DNA from: Sandaracinobacteroides sayramensis
GTDB lineage: Bacteria; Pseudomonadota; Alphaproteobacteria; Sphingomonadales; Sphingomonadaceae
Direction of reading: 5' to 3'
NCBI RefSeq assembly: GCF_022014495.1
Contig: NZ_JAKLSQ010000007.1
Location: 75,092-139,091 of the forward strand
Length of the DNA stretch: 64,000 nt
The translations under genes were made by a program, and so were the position numbers. How positions within the stretch are numbered: the stretch's first letter is position 1; every line of letters begins with the position of its first letter. Below are positions 1 to 7,952 of the stretch, in pieces. The notes under the pieces were generated by a model. That model had not been told where the DNA came from, made no database searches, and saw only the letters and a program-made list of their open reading frames with translations.

Positions 1-924
1 GAAGTTGATTCGCTCCTCCTCGATCACCAGCGGCACATTGCGGCTCCGCTCGGCGAGCAGCCGCACCTGCTCGCCGATGAGGCCGAGGAACAGCAGGATC
101 GTACCGAAAAGAAGAAGGCCCAACGAGAGCGCCGCCAGCGGCCAGGCGGGGCCACCGAAAACCGCGACGAGAATTGCAGCAAAAGCGCAGCAAACGGCCA
201 GAGGGAGCACCAACAGCGCCAGCATCAGCGGCAGCCGCAGCAGCGACTTCGCGGACCCCGCCAACCCCGACAGCGCGAAGGACAGCAGGCTGGCGAAACC
301 GTTCTTGCTGGCCCCCGCCGCCCGCTCCGGCCGGTGGAAGGGAAGCAGCGTCAGGCGGAAGCCGCTTTCCACCAGCATTCCGCGGAAGAAAGGCTCCGGC
401 TCGTCCCATTGCGCCAGCGCGTCCACCACCTTGCGGTCGTAAAGGCCGAAGCCGGTCGCGCCCGGAATCACCGGATAGTCGCCGAAGCGGCGCAGGAAAC
501 CATAGCCAAGGCTGCGCGCCAGCCTGTTGAGCGGCGAGGCCCGTTCGCTCAACCGCTGGGCCAGCGCTATCTCCGCGCCGCCGCGCCAGGCTTCCAGGAA
601 GGGGCCGATCATCTCGGGCGGGTCCTGGAAATCGGCGCACATGCCAATCACCGCCCGGCCGCCCGCCTGATAGATGCCATGGGTGGGCGAGCGCATCTGC
701 CCATAGTTGCGGTTGTTGAAGATCGCCCGGATCCGCCGGTCCTGCGCGCAGAGACGGCGGATCAACTGGCGGGTGCGGTCGGTCGACTTGTTGTCGATCA
801 GGATGATCTCATGGCTTTGCGCGTGCCGCTCGGCCTCCGCCGTGACGGCGGCGCAGATGGCGCGGACATTCGTCTCCTCGTTGAAGCAGGGGATGACGAT
901 GGAAAGCTCCGGCTCCGAAGTCAT
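1..924 (-). CDS. GT2 family glycosyltransferase, GtrB/DPM1-like (3' end outside window)
   Basis: Membrane-attached glycosyltransferase that probably loads a sugar onto undecaprenyl phosphate for exopolysaccharide synthesis. At least 308 residues are visible and the stop codon lies beyond the left edge. The N-terminus has the GT2 start LSIVIPCFNEE (residues about 7-17), the nucleotide-sugar motif DFQDPPE (about 98-104, compare DLQDPPE of bactoprenol glucosyltransferases), and two C-terminal hydrophobic helices followed by IGEQVRLL, the usual order in the GtrB/ArnC/DPM1 group. The ATG overlaps the stop of the upstream Wzz-like gene as ATGA, so the two are translationally coupled. Sugar specificity cannot be read. 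Confidence 0.88.
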   Translation of the reverse strand, partial: MTSEPELSIVIPCFNEETNVRAICAAVTAEAERHAQSHEIILIDNKSTDRTRQLIRRLCAQDRRIRAIFNNRNYGQMRSPTHGIYQAGGRAVIGMCADFQDPPEMIGPFLEAWRGGAEIALAQRLSERASPLNRLARSLGYGFLRRFGDYPVIPGATGFGLYDRKVVDALAQWDEPEPFFRGMLVESGFRLTLLPFHRPERAAGASKNGFASLLSFALSGLAGSAKSLLRLPLMLALLVLPLAVCCAFAAILVAVFGGPAWPLAALSLGLLLFGTILLFLGLIGEQVRLLAERSRNVPLVIEEERINF

Positions 925-2021
925 CCCCTATCCTTCCAGAGGCGGATTCCGGTGGCAGGCGCATAAATTTCGGTGAAGAAGGCCAGCAGCGCCAACAAGG
1001 CCAGTAGCGCCAGCGCCGGCAGATTATATTTGCGGTCAGGGTCCAGCCGGGGCGCCTCGATCACCTGCACGTCCGACACGCTTTCGGAGGCGAGGCTTTC
1101 CACCGTCACCTGTTCGGAGGAACGGGCGTAGATTTCGTAGAGCGCCTGCGCGAAACGATAGTCGCGGTAAAGGTTCAGATACTGGCTGTGCACGTCGGAA
1201 AGGCCGGCGACGTTCGGCCCGGCGGCGCCCACATCCGGCCGCGTGCTGCGCCCGATCTGCGCGCGCAGCGAGGCGATTTCGGCGCGCAGCGCCTGCTGCT
1301 CGGGATTGTCCGGCCCCTGGAACTGGGCGAGCGTATCCAGTTGCACCTGCTTCGCCTGCAGCTGCGCCTGAAGCCCGACGCGCAGCGACAGCTCCGAGCC
1401 GAGCTGCGCTTCCGGCTCGGCGAGATTGTTGCGCTTGCGGAAAGCGTTCAGCGCCTGCTCCGCTTCCGCCACCCGAGCGGAAGCCTCGCGGAAGCGCCCC
1501 AGCACCAGTTCGCGCTTGCGCTCGATCCGCTCATGCCCCAGCGCCCGGATGCGCTCGGTGATCGCCGCCAGATAGGCGGCGGTCAGCGCTTCCGAGCGGG
1601 CGGCGCTGTGCGTTTCCACCTCGATCTCGACGATGCCGCCGGTCAGCGAATGGATGTCCACGTCGCGGATCAGCGCCAGGCGCGCCTTGTCGGCGCTGGC
1701 ATAGCCGCCTGGCCCCACCAGCTTCAGCCGCTCGATCACATCGTCGCGCACTTCCGCGCCGCGGGCGATCGCCAGATAGAAATCCACCGGCTGCCGGCCG
1801 CCGCCCAGCAGCGCGGCGAAGCCCTGCAACTGCCCGCCGATGGCGCTCATCATCGAGCCGAGGCCGAGGCTGTTGCTGTCCTGCGGCACCAGCTTCGCGC
1901 GCGCCACATAGGGCTGCGGCACCACCGCCAGCACCGCCAGCAACAGCGCGGCCGCCGCATAGAGCCGGCGGCGCAGCCGCGCCTCCGACAGGCGCGCCCA
2001 CCATCCCCCGAACGCCATCAT
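921..2021 (-). CDS. Wzz/KpsE-type polysaccharide chain-length and export protein
   Basis: Inner-membrane polysaccharide co-polymerase of 366 residues. An N-terminal membrane helix (about 20-38, rich in Ala/Leu/Val) and a C-terminal one (about 335-352) bracket a long periplasmic part with heptad-like helices (about 170-260, e.g. EAEQALNAFRKRNN), as in Wzz/KpsE/ExoP N-terminal domains. No C-terminal tyrosine-kinase domain is present, so it is the kinase-less type. Its start overlaps the stop of the Wza-like exporter and its stop overlaps the glycosyltransferase start, making a continuous export operon. Function as capsule or exopolysaccharide length control is inferred from fold and context. 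Confidence 0.87.
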   Translation of the reverse strand: MMAFGGWWARLSEARLRRRLYAAAALLLAVLAVVPQPYVARAKLVPQDSNSLGLGSMMSAIGGQLQGFAALLGGGRQPVDFYLAIARGAEVRDDVIERLKLVGPGGYASADKARLALIRDVDIHSLTGGIVEIEVETHSAARSEALTAAYLAAITERIRALGHERIERKRELVLGRFREASARVAEAEQALNAFRKRNNLAEPEAQLGSELSLRVGLQAQLQAKQVQLDTLAQFQGPDNPEQQALRAEIASLRAQIGRSTRPDVGAAGPNVAGLSDVHSQYLNLYRDYRFAQALYEIYARSSEQVTVESLASESVSDVQVIEAPRLDPDRKYNLPALALLALLALLAFFTEIYAPATGIRLWKDRG

Positions 2022-3886
2022 TCCACCAGCGACTTGATGGAGGCCGCGCCCACCAGCCCGCCGAACAGCGTGCCGGAAATGTCGCGCATGCGGGCCCAGA
2101 ATTCGCCGCGGTTGGCGTCGACCGGCACATAGATGAGATCGCCCGGAAGCGCTTTCGCCGACAGCAGCCTGCCGCCGCCCGCCTCCACCCGGCCGCTGGC
2201 GCGGATCACGAAGATCTCGCCCTTGTCGCCCATCTTGCGGACTCCGCCGGCGGCTTTCAGATAGTCGCCGATGCTCTCGCCCTCGCGCCAGGCGAAGGAG
2301 GCCGCGCTCGGCACCGCGCCGAACACGCCGACGGTGATCGGGCGCGGCGGCACATAGATGCTGTCGTTATTCTCCAGGATCAGCTCTTCGGGCAGCGTGG
2401 TGGCGTTCACCGGCAGGTCGAACACCAGCCGCCCGTCCGGCTCGCGCGCGCGCAATTGGGCGACGATGGCGCGCACCAGTTCCAGATTCTGCGTGTTCGC
2501 CAGTTGCGCGCGGTTGACCGAGGTGAGCGGCTCCGCGCTCAGTTGCAGTTCCATGTCGCGGATGGCGCGATCGAAGCTGTCGCGCTGCTGCGCCTTCACG
2601 CTTTCGCGGGTGATGACGCTGGCGAAGGGGAAGGCGCCGCCGGTCAGGCCGCCGGCCTTTTCCACCACATCGGCGAGCCTTGTGCCCGGCGCGAAATAAT
2701 AGCGGCCCGGCTTCGCCACCTCGCCGCTGATGGTCACCAGCACCGGCTGCTGCTCGACCGGGCGAGCGATGCCGACGCCGGAGAGCACGCGGATCACGTC
2801 GCCGCGCCGCGCCTTGCGGCTGGCGGCCTCTCCGGCACCCAGTTCCTGCCAGCCGGCGTTGCCGGCGCCCAGCGCGTCCAGCAGCATCAGCCGGCTGCCG
2901 TCGGCGACGGTGTTGATTCCGCCGGCGTAGAGCAGCGCATCCTCCAGCGTCTCCCCGGCGCCGACTTCGAAGATGCCCGGCTGGTTGACGCTGCCGATCA
3001 CCGCCACCTGCACGCCGGCGGGGGCGATGTAGATGACGTCGCCGTTGCGCAGCACGGAGTCGCCGCTCTTGTCGCCCTTCAGCAGCAGGTCGTAGAGGTC
3101 GAAGTCGCTGACCAGTTGCCCGCCGCGCCGAAGCTGGATGGAGCGGAAGCTGCCGCCGGCCGAAGGCCCGCCCGCCGCCAGCACGGCGTTGACGAGGGTG
3201 GAAAGGCTGCTGACGGTGAAGGAGCCCGGCCGCGCCGCGAAGCCGGTGACATAGACGGTGATGCCCTGCAATTGCGCCACCGAGACCGTGAGGTCGAAGC
3301 CGCGATACTGGCGGGAGACGGCCGCCGCGACCGCATCGTGCAGATCCCGCTGCGCCACCCCGCCAACGCGCACCGCGCCCACGCGCGGGATGAAGATTCG
3401 CCCGTCATTGTCCACCTTCAGCCGAAGGTTGCTGGCCTGCACCGAGCCGGTCAGCCCCAGCAGCAGTTCGTCGCCGGGGTTGATCCGGTAGTCGGGCGGG
3501 ACGGCGGCGGTGACGGGCGCGGCGAAATCGCCGGCGCCGGGAACCAGCAGACTGGCGCCGAAACGCCGCAATGGCGTTCCGGCCGCATCGGAAACGAAAC
3601 GCTCATATTCGCTCGGCTCGGGCGGCGGAGGCGGCGAGGCCTGCGGCGGCTCGGCGGGCTTCGCCGCCGGCCGGGCTGCCGATCCCTCGATCACCGCCGG
3701 CGCGAAGGGCGCGGATTCGACCGCGGGCACCGCCACCTGCCGCGACGCGGCGCGGCGGCCGCTCTGCTCCGCCGCGCCCGACTGCGCCTGGTCGGCGGCG
3801 GAAACGGGCGGCATGAACTGCGCCTGCGCCGGAACCATCAGAAAGACGGACACCGCCGCCGCGAAAAGCCGTTTCGAAACCGTCAC
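2018..3886 (-). CDS. Wza-type polysaccharide export outer-membrane protein with several SLBB domains
   Basis: Outer-membrane exporter of 622 residues. A cleavable signal peptide (MTVSKRLFAAAV... to AQAQ, about residues 1-23) has no lipobox cysteine. After a Pro/Ala-rich linker comes the Poly_export domain beginning YRINPGDELLLGLTG, then successive SLBB beta-grasp domains (VYVTGFAARPGSF, VAVIGSVNQPGIF, VTISGEVAKPGRY, VGVFGAVPS). I chose GTG at 3886 because it overlaps the upstream stop as GTGA and directly precedes the signal peptide; an open frame extends further upstream but without signal-peptide character. It works with the Wzz-like and GT2 neighbours in exopolysaccharide secretion. It is longer than E. 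coli Wza because of the extra SLBB domains. Confidence 0.9.
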   Translation of the reverse strand: MTVSKRLFAAAVSVFLMVPAQAQFMPPVSAADQAQSGAAEQSGRRAASRQVAVPAVESAPFAPAVIEGSAARPAAKPAEPPQASPPPPPEPSEYERFVSDAAGTPLRRFGASLLVPGAGDFAAPVTAAVPPDYRINPGDELLLGLTGSVQASNLRLKVDNDGRIFIPRVGAVRVGGVAQRDLHDAVAAAVSRQYRGFDLTVSVAQLQGITVYVTGFAARPGSFTVSSLSTLVNAVLAAGGPSAGGSFRSIQLRRGGQLVSDFDLYDLLLKGDKSGDSVLRNGDVIYIAPAGVQVAVIGSVNQPGIFEVGAGETLEDALLYAGGINTVADGSRLMLLDALGAGNAGWQELGAGEAASRKARRGDVIRVLSGVGIARPVEQQPVLVTISGEVAKPGRYYFAPGTRLADVVEKAGGLTGGAFPFASVITRESVKAQQRDSFDRAIRDMELQLSAEPLTSVNRAQLANTQNLELVRAIVAQLRAREPDGRLVFDLPVNATTLPEELILENNDSIYVPPRPITVGVFGAVPSAASFAWREGESIGDYLKAAGGVRKMGDKGEIFVIRASGRVEAGGGRLLSAKALPGDLIYVPVDANRGEFWARMRDISGTLFGGLVGAASIKSLVE

Positions 3887-4716
3887 CAGGGATTTTTCCA
3901 ACCGTCGCCCATGGGAAGCCCGGCTTCGGGCGCCAGCAGCAGGCCCGCCGCATCGGCCCATGTCCCGGGATCGGAGGCGGCGAGGATTCCGAAACCCCGG
4001 CCGACGCGATAGGGCTCACCCGACCAGTCCGTCACCATCCCGCCGGCCTCGGTCAGGAACAGGGCGCCGGGCGCATGGTCCCACGGCAGGTTGCGCTGGA
4101 ACAGGGCGATGTCCTCTTCCCCCGTCACCAGCCGGGGGTAGCTGGCGGCGGCGCAGCGCGGCACCGGCACCACTTTCAGATGCGTTTGCGCATGGGCGTG
4201 CACCTTCGCCCGCTCCCCGGCGGAGAGGAAATGCGTGCCCAGCGCCGCAACCGGCGGCCTGCGGCCGCTTGGCCGCGCGCGCAGCTTCTCGCCGTCCAGA
4301 GTCGCGCCCCTGTTGCGCTCGGCGAGGCACAGGCGCCCGTCGCGCGGATCGAGGATCAGCCCCAGAAGCGGCACCCCATCCTCCACCAGCGCCACCATCA
4401 TGCCGAAGGGGCCGTTACCGGAGGCGAAATTGGCGGTGCCGTCCAGCGGGTCGACGAGCCACAGCAGGCCCTGCCCCACATCGTCCAGCAGCGCCGGATC
4501 CTCGGCGGCCGCTTCCTCGCCGACGATGCGGATGCCGAGGTCGAGCGCTTCCAACCCGTCGCGCAGGCGCAGCTCGGCCTCGCGGTCGGCCACGGTGACG
4601 ATCTCGCCGGGGCTTTTTTCCTGCACGTCGCCGGCGGCCAGCGCCCGGTGGCGCGGCATCACCACCTCAGCCGCCACCTCGCGCATCAGCGCCGCGACCC
4701 TTTCGGCAAGCGGCAT
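3883..4716 (-). CDS. Inositol-monophosphatase family phosphatase
   Basis: Mg-dependent sugar or inositol phosphatase of 277 residues. Key metal-site motifs are visible: VGEEAA (motif A glutamates, about 66), WLVDPLDGTANF (motif B, about 86-97) and LPWDHAPGA with the following EAGG (about 209-225). The closest uses in bacteria are inositol-1-phosphate, histidinol-phosphate or 3'-phosphoadenosine phosphate hydrolysis; substrate cannot be chosen from sequence. Position between the aldolase-like gene (3-base gap) and the exporter (GTGA overlap) suggests a role in supplying precursors for the polysaccharide, an inference. Confidence 0.85.
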   Translation of the reverse strand: MPLAERVAALMREVAAEVVMPRHRALAAGDVQEKSPGEIVTVADREAELRLRDGLEALDLGIRIVGEEAAAEDPALLDDVGQGLLWLVDPLDGTANFASGNGPFGMMVALVEDGVPLLGLILDPRDGRLCLAERNRGATLDGEKLRARPSGRRPPVAALGTHFLSAGERAKVHAHAQTHLKVVPVPRCAAASYPRLVTGEEDIALFQRNLPWDHAPGALFLTEAGGMVTDWSGEPYRVGRGFGILAASDPGTWADAAGLLLAPEAGLPMGDGWKNPW

Positions 4717-4719
4717 GGT

Positions 4720-5535
4720 TCAGGCCGCCGCCAGCCGCCTGCGCTTGCCGGCCAGGCTGCGCTCGCGCATCATGCGGATGCGCGGCATGTCCTCGTCGGC
4801 GATGGCGGCGTAATAATCGCGCTTGTTCTCCAGCCAGGCCAGCTCGAACTCGACGGCATTGGCGATCCCGGCTTCGATCTGCGCGCTTTCGACGGCGGCG
4901 CCGTCGAAGATCACCTTGCGCGTCTCGAAACGGTCCAGCCTGACCGAGCGGATCTCGCGCAGCGCCGGCAGCGCCTCCAGCGCCACCGATCCGCCGACGA
5001 CGAGTTCCAAGTCGCTGGCGGCGCAAGACTTGGCCACCTCCAGCACCGCGTCGGTGATGGAGCGCTCGTTGATGGCGCCACGCGGCATTCCTCGCGACAG
5101 GGTGAAATCCACCCGTCCGAAGACGATGCCGTGCAGCCCCTTCCGGGCGAGCGGCAGCATAGCCGGCAGATTCTCCAGCGCCGTCTGGGTTTCCAGATTG
5201 AACAGGAAATGCGCGCCGCTGTCGTCCGCCTCCCCATAAACCTTGGCGCGGGCATCGACGAATTTGGAGAGCGCATAGGGCGTCTCCACCATCGGCGCGA
5301 TAATATGGTCGGCGCCATAGAGGCGCGAGGCGTGAAGGTCGGTCACGGCCTCGCAGCCGCCGATCTTCAGCGCCAGCCCCAGGTCGGCGCGCCAAGCCAG
5401 CTCCAGCAAGCGCAGAAGCTCGTCCGGGCGGGTTCCCTCCGCCTCGAACTCGGCCTTCACCGCGACGACGCCGAACTGGTCCCGCCCCCTCTTCAGCATG
5501 TCCAGCATGCGGCGTTCGGTCTGGTTCACAAGCAC
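4720..5535 (-). CDS. HpcH/HpaI aldolase / citrate lyase beta-like TIM-barrel protein
   Basis: Protein of 271 residues with HpcH/HpaI features: a GADHIIAPMVETPYAL strand with a buried glutamate (about 84), FNLETQT (about 114-120) and GLHGIVFGRVDFTLS with an aspartate (about 141), which look like the metal and oxoacid site of pyruvate-class aldolases. The family cleaves or forms C-C bonds between pyruvate or acetyl groups and aldehydes. It is first in the minus-strand operon that continues through the phosphatase, exporter, chain-length protein and glycosyltransferase, so it may make an unusual sugar acid or pyruvyl precursor; this is inference. The start ATG at 5535 is followed by a clean N-terminus with no signal peptide. 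Confidence 0.75.
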   Translation of the reverse strand: MLVNQTERRMLDMLKRGRDQFGVVAVKAEFEAEGTRPDELLRLLELAWRADLGLALKIGGCEAVTDLHASRLYGADHIIAPMVETPYALSKFVDARAKVYGEADDSGAHFLFNLETQTALENLPAMLPLARKGLHGIVFGRVDFTLSRGMPRGAINERSITDAVLEVAKSCAASDLELVVGGSVALEALPALREIRSVRLDRFETRKVIFDGAAVESAQIEAGIANAVEFELAWLENKRDYYAAIADEDMPRIRMMRERSLAGKRRRLAAA

Positions 5536-5677
5536 CTCCTCAGCAAAGCCCTCAGCAAAACCATGTGGCTGGAAGGGGAGACGGAGCGTCGGCGGCTGTC
5601 CCGCAAGGAACGGCGCCGCGAAAAATTTTCGCGGGGAGTCTTACGGGATCGCCCCGACGCCTCCGTCGGAAAGCATA
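5536..5677. promoter_or_regulatory. Divergent promoter region of the polysaccharide operon and the M23 peptidase
   Basis: A 142-base gap separates the minus-strand polysaccharide operon from the plus-strand peptidase and must hold promoters for both. I see no convincing operator; the TTTTCGCGGGGAGTC stretch (about 5627) is the only notable local feature. Confidence 0.4.
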
Positions 5678-6325
5678 ATGAGACCTGCGACACCCCTGCT
5701 TCTGGTCCTCATCATCCTGTCTCCCGCCGGAGACGGAGCGCCGGCGTTCGCGCAAGCTTCCGCCCTGCCCGAGGGCAATGGAGCCCGCTTTCGCGAACGC
5801 ATGCTGGCCTGGACGGGCCAGGCCCCCGACCCGTCCAGGCCGAAGCTCCGCCCGACTGAAGCATTTCCCGCCATTTCCTCGCCCTTCGGCCCGCGCCGCG
5901 ACCCGCTGGACGGCAGCGCGCGGCACCATGGCGGCATCGACATTCCCGCCCGCCACGGCACCCCGGTCCGCGCTTCGGTCGAGGGCGTGGTGCGCTTCTC
6001 GGGCGAGGCGGGAGGCTATGGGAACATGGTGGAGCTGGACCATGGCGGCGGCCTCGTCACCCGCTATGCGCATCTTTCCCGCCGTCTGGTCCGCTCCGGG
6101 GCCCGGGTTGGCCGGGGCGAGACGCTGGGGCTCGTCGGCTCCAGCGGCCGCGCGACTGGCAGCCATCTGCATTTCGAGGTCCGCGAAGCGGGGCGCGCCG
6201 TTGCCCCGGACGGCTACTTCCAGCTTGACGCGCCGCCCTCGCAGCAGGCAGGGGCGCTGCCACATCGATCCGCCTTCGCGCGGCAGCGCGATTCCATCGC
6301 GGCCGTGGCCGAGGCGGCCCCGTGA
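5678..6325 (+). CDS. M23 family metallopeptidase (LytM-like, exported)
   Basis: Peptidoglycan endopeptidase or regulator of amidases, 215 residues. The start ATG at 5678 gives a hydrophobic signal peptide (residues about 1-26, ending AFAQA). The LytM core has both zinc motifs: HHGGID (about 87-92, HxxxD) and HLHFE (about 162-166, HxH), joined by the usual GNMVELDHGGGLVTRYAHLS strand region. With a complete zinc set it is likely enzymatically active in the periplasm. It stands alone on the plus strand, followed by the sigma-factor gene after about 127 bases. Confidence 0.9.
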   Translation: MRPATPLLLVLIILSPAGDGAPAFAQASALPEGNGARFRERMLAWTGQAPDPSRPKLRPTEAFPAISSPFGPRRDPLDGSARHHGGIDIPARHGTPVRASVEGVVRFSGEAGGYGNMVELDHGGGLVTRYAHLSRRLVRSGARVGRGETLGLVGSSGRATGSHLHFEVREAGRAVAPDGYFQLDAPPSQQAGALPHRSAFARQRDSIAAVAEAAP

Positions 6326-6452
6326 ACGGCCACTCCCCGCAGCCGCTCCCCTTGAATATCGCGGGCAGGCTTCGAAATTGCTCCGGGCCACGGCGATGAT
6401 GGCCCGCACGGCAGCCCGGATCGATCAGGCAGGATATGGACCGCAGCGCGAA

Positions 6453-6968
6453 ATGACGCAGGATCGGGAAAGCTCTGGATTGCAGGGTATCGTCCTTCGG
6501 GAAAGGGCGCGGCTGCTGCGCTTCCTCATCGCGCGCGGCGCCGGAGACGAAGCGGAGGATGTGGTGCAGGACCTGCTGCAACGCCTCGGCTCGGCCCCGG
6601 CGCAGCCCGTCGCCGAGCCGGTATCCTATGTGTTCCGCGCGGCGGAGAATCTGATGCGCGACCGGCATCGCTCCAACCTCAGCCGCGCGCGCCGGCAGCA
6701 GCACTGGTTCGAAAGCGGCGACAGCGATGCGGACGCGCCGCTGGGCGAGCGGGTGCTGATCGCCCGCGAGCGGCTGCGCCAAGCGGAAACCGTGCTGGCG
6801 GGGCTCGGCCATCGCGTGGAACTGGTGTTCCGCCGCTGCCGGCTGGAGGGGGTTTCGCAACCGGCCGTCGCGCGCGAGCTGGGGATCAGCCTCAGCTCGG
6901 TGGAAAAGGATTTGCAGAAGGCCTATCGCGCGCTTTCCGAACTGAAAGCGAAATATGATGCGGAGTGA
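6453..6968 (+). CDS. ECF sigma factor, FecI-like
   Basis: RNA polymerase sigma factor of about 171 residues, with region 2 (LLRFLIARGAGDEAEDVVQDLLQRL) near the N-terminus and the region 4 helix-turn-helix (SQPAVARELGISLSSVEKDL) near the C-terminus. The start is taken as the ATG beginning MTQDRES; two earlier in-frame ATGs at 6396/6399 would add 18-19 residues. It is followed by a FecR anti-sigma gene and a TonB receptor that has an N-terminal signalling domain, the classical cell-surface signalling arrangement, so it should switch on that receptor gene when the ligand binds. Confidence 0.9.
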   Translation: MTQDRESSGLQGIVLRERARLLRFLIARGAGDEAEDVVQDLLQRLGSAPAQPVAEPVSYVFRAAENLMRDRHRSNLSRARRQQHWFESGDSDADAPLGERVLIARERLRQAETVLAGLGHRVELVFRRCRLEGVSQPAVARELGISLSSVEKDLQKAYRALSELKAKYDAE

Positions 6969-6995
6969 CCGGCCCGCCTCCGTCCTCTCAAGGTC

Positions 6996-7952
6996 ATGGG
7001 CATGAATATGAACGATAGCGAAGCCTTGGCCGAAGCCGCGCGGCTGTGGGCGATCCGGGTGCAGGACCCCGCCTTCCAGGACTGGGATGGCTTCACCCGG
7101 TGGCTGGAGGCCGACGCCCGCCACCTCGCCGCTTATGAAAAGGCGGCGGAGGACGCGGCCTGGGCGGATGCCACACTGGCCACGCCGCAGCCCGCGCCGC
7201 CGGCGGCGGAGCCGGTCCGTCGCCCGTGGAAGCGCTTGTCGGTGGCGGCCTTCGGCGCGCTGGCCGCTTCGGTGGCGCTGGTCGGAAGCCTCACGATGCT
7301 GCGCCCCGACCCCTTGCAGCAAATCGGCACCGCGCCTGGCGAACATCGCACCGTCGCTCTGGCGGACGGTTCCACCATCACCCTCAACGGCGGCACCCGG
7401 ATCCGCTTCGATCCCAAATCGCCGCGCACCGTCACGCTGGATCGGGGCGAAGCGCTTTTCCATGTGGAGCATGACGAAGCCCGCCCGTTCCTGGTGGTCG
7501 CCAGCGGTGCGCGGCTGCTGGATGTCGGCACCGTCTTCAACGTCGTCGCCGAGGGCAAGGCGATGCAGGTGGCGGTGGCCGAGGGCGCGGTGGTGTTCGA
7601 GCCCGGTCCGAAGCAAATCCGCCTGGATCCCGGCCAGACGCTGGCGCTGTCCGAACCCGGCGCCACCCCCGTCGTCGGCAAGGTGGATGCCCGCAGCATC
7701 GGCGGCTGGCAGGAGGGCCGGCTGCAATATGAGAATGCGCGGCTGGCCGACGTCGCCCGCGACCTTTCGCGCAACATCGGCCGGCCGATCCACCCCAGCG
7801 GCCGGGCCGAGCATATGCGCTTTTCCGGAACGCTGATGGTGAAGGGAACCCCCGAACAGGTGCTGACGCGCGCCGCCCCGCTGCTGGGGGTGAAATTCAC
7901 CCCCCAAGGCGAAGCCTGGACGATGACACCGGCCAATGCCATGTCGAAATAG
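6996..7952 (+). CDS. FecR family anti-sigma / sigma regulator
   Basis: Inner-membrane regulator of 318 residues. The N-terminal cytoplasmic part has the DUF4880-like motif AARLWAIRVQDPAFQDW (about 11-28), followed by one membrane helix (about 79-98) and a periplasmic FecR domain (APGEHRTVALADGSTITLNGGT, about 112-135) and a DUF4974/STN-like C-terminus. It should hold the upstream sigma factor inactive until the TonB receptor's signalling domain contacts its periplasmic end. The gene's last 17 bases overlap the receptor gene. Start could also be the ATG at 7002 or 7008. Confidence 0.9.
   Translation: MGMNMNDSEALAEAARLWAIRVQDPAFQDWDGFTRWLEADARHLAAYEKAAEDAAWADATLATPQPAPPAAEPVRRPWKRLSVAAFGALAASVALVGSLTMLRPDPLQQIGTAPGEHRTVALADGSTITLNGGTRIRFDPKSPRTVTLDRGEALFHVEHDEARPFLVVASGARLLDVGTVFNVVAEGKAMQVAVAEGAVVFEPGPKQIRLDPGQTLALSEPGATPVVGKVDARSIGGWQEGRLQYENARLADVARDLSRNIGRPIHPSGRAEHMRFSGTLMVKGTPEQVLTRAAPLLGVKFTPQGEAWTMTPANAMSK

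Noticed and set aside
4075-5859. Long plus-strand open frame opposite the phosphatase and aldolase-like genes
   Set aside because: Arginine/histidine-rich shadow in GC-rich DNA; the minus-strand genes have clear family motifs and overlapping starts.
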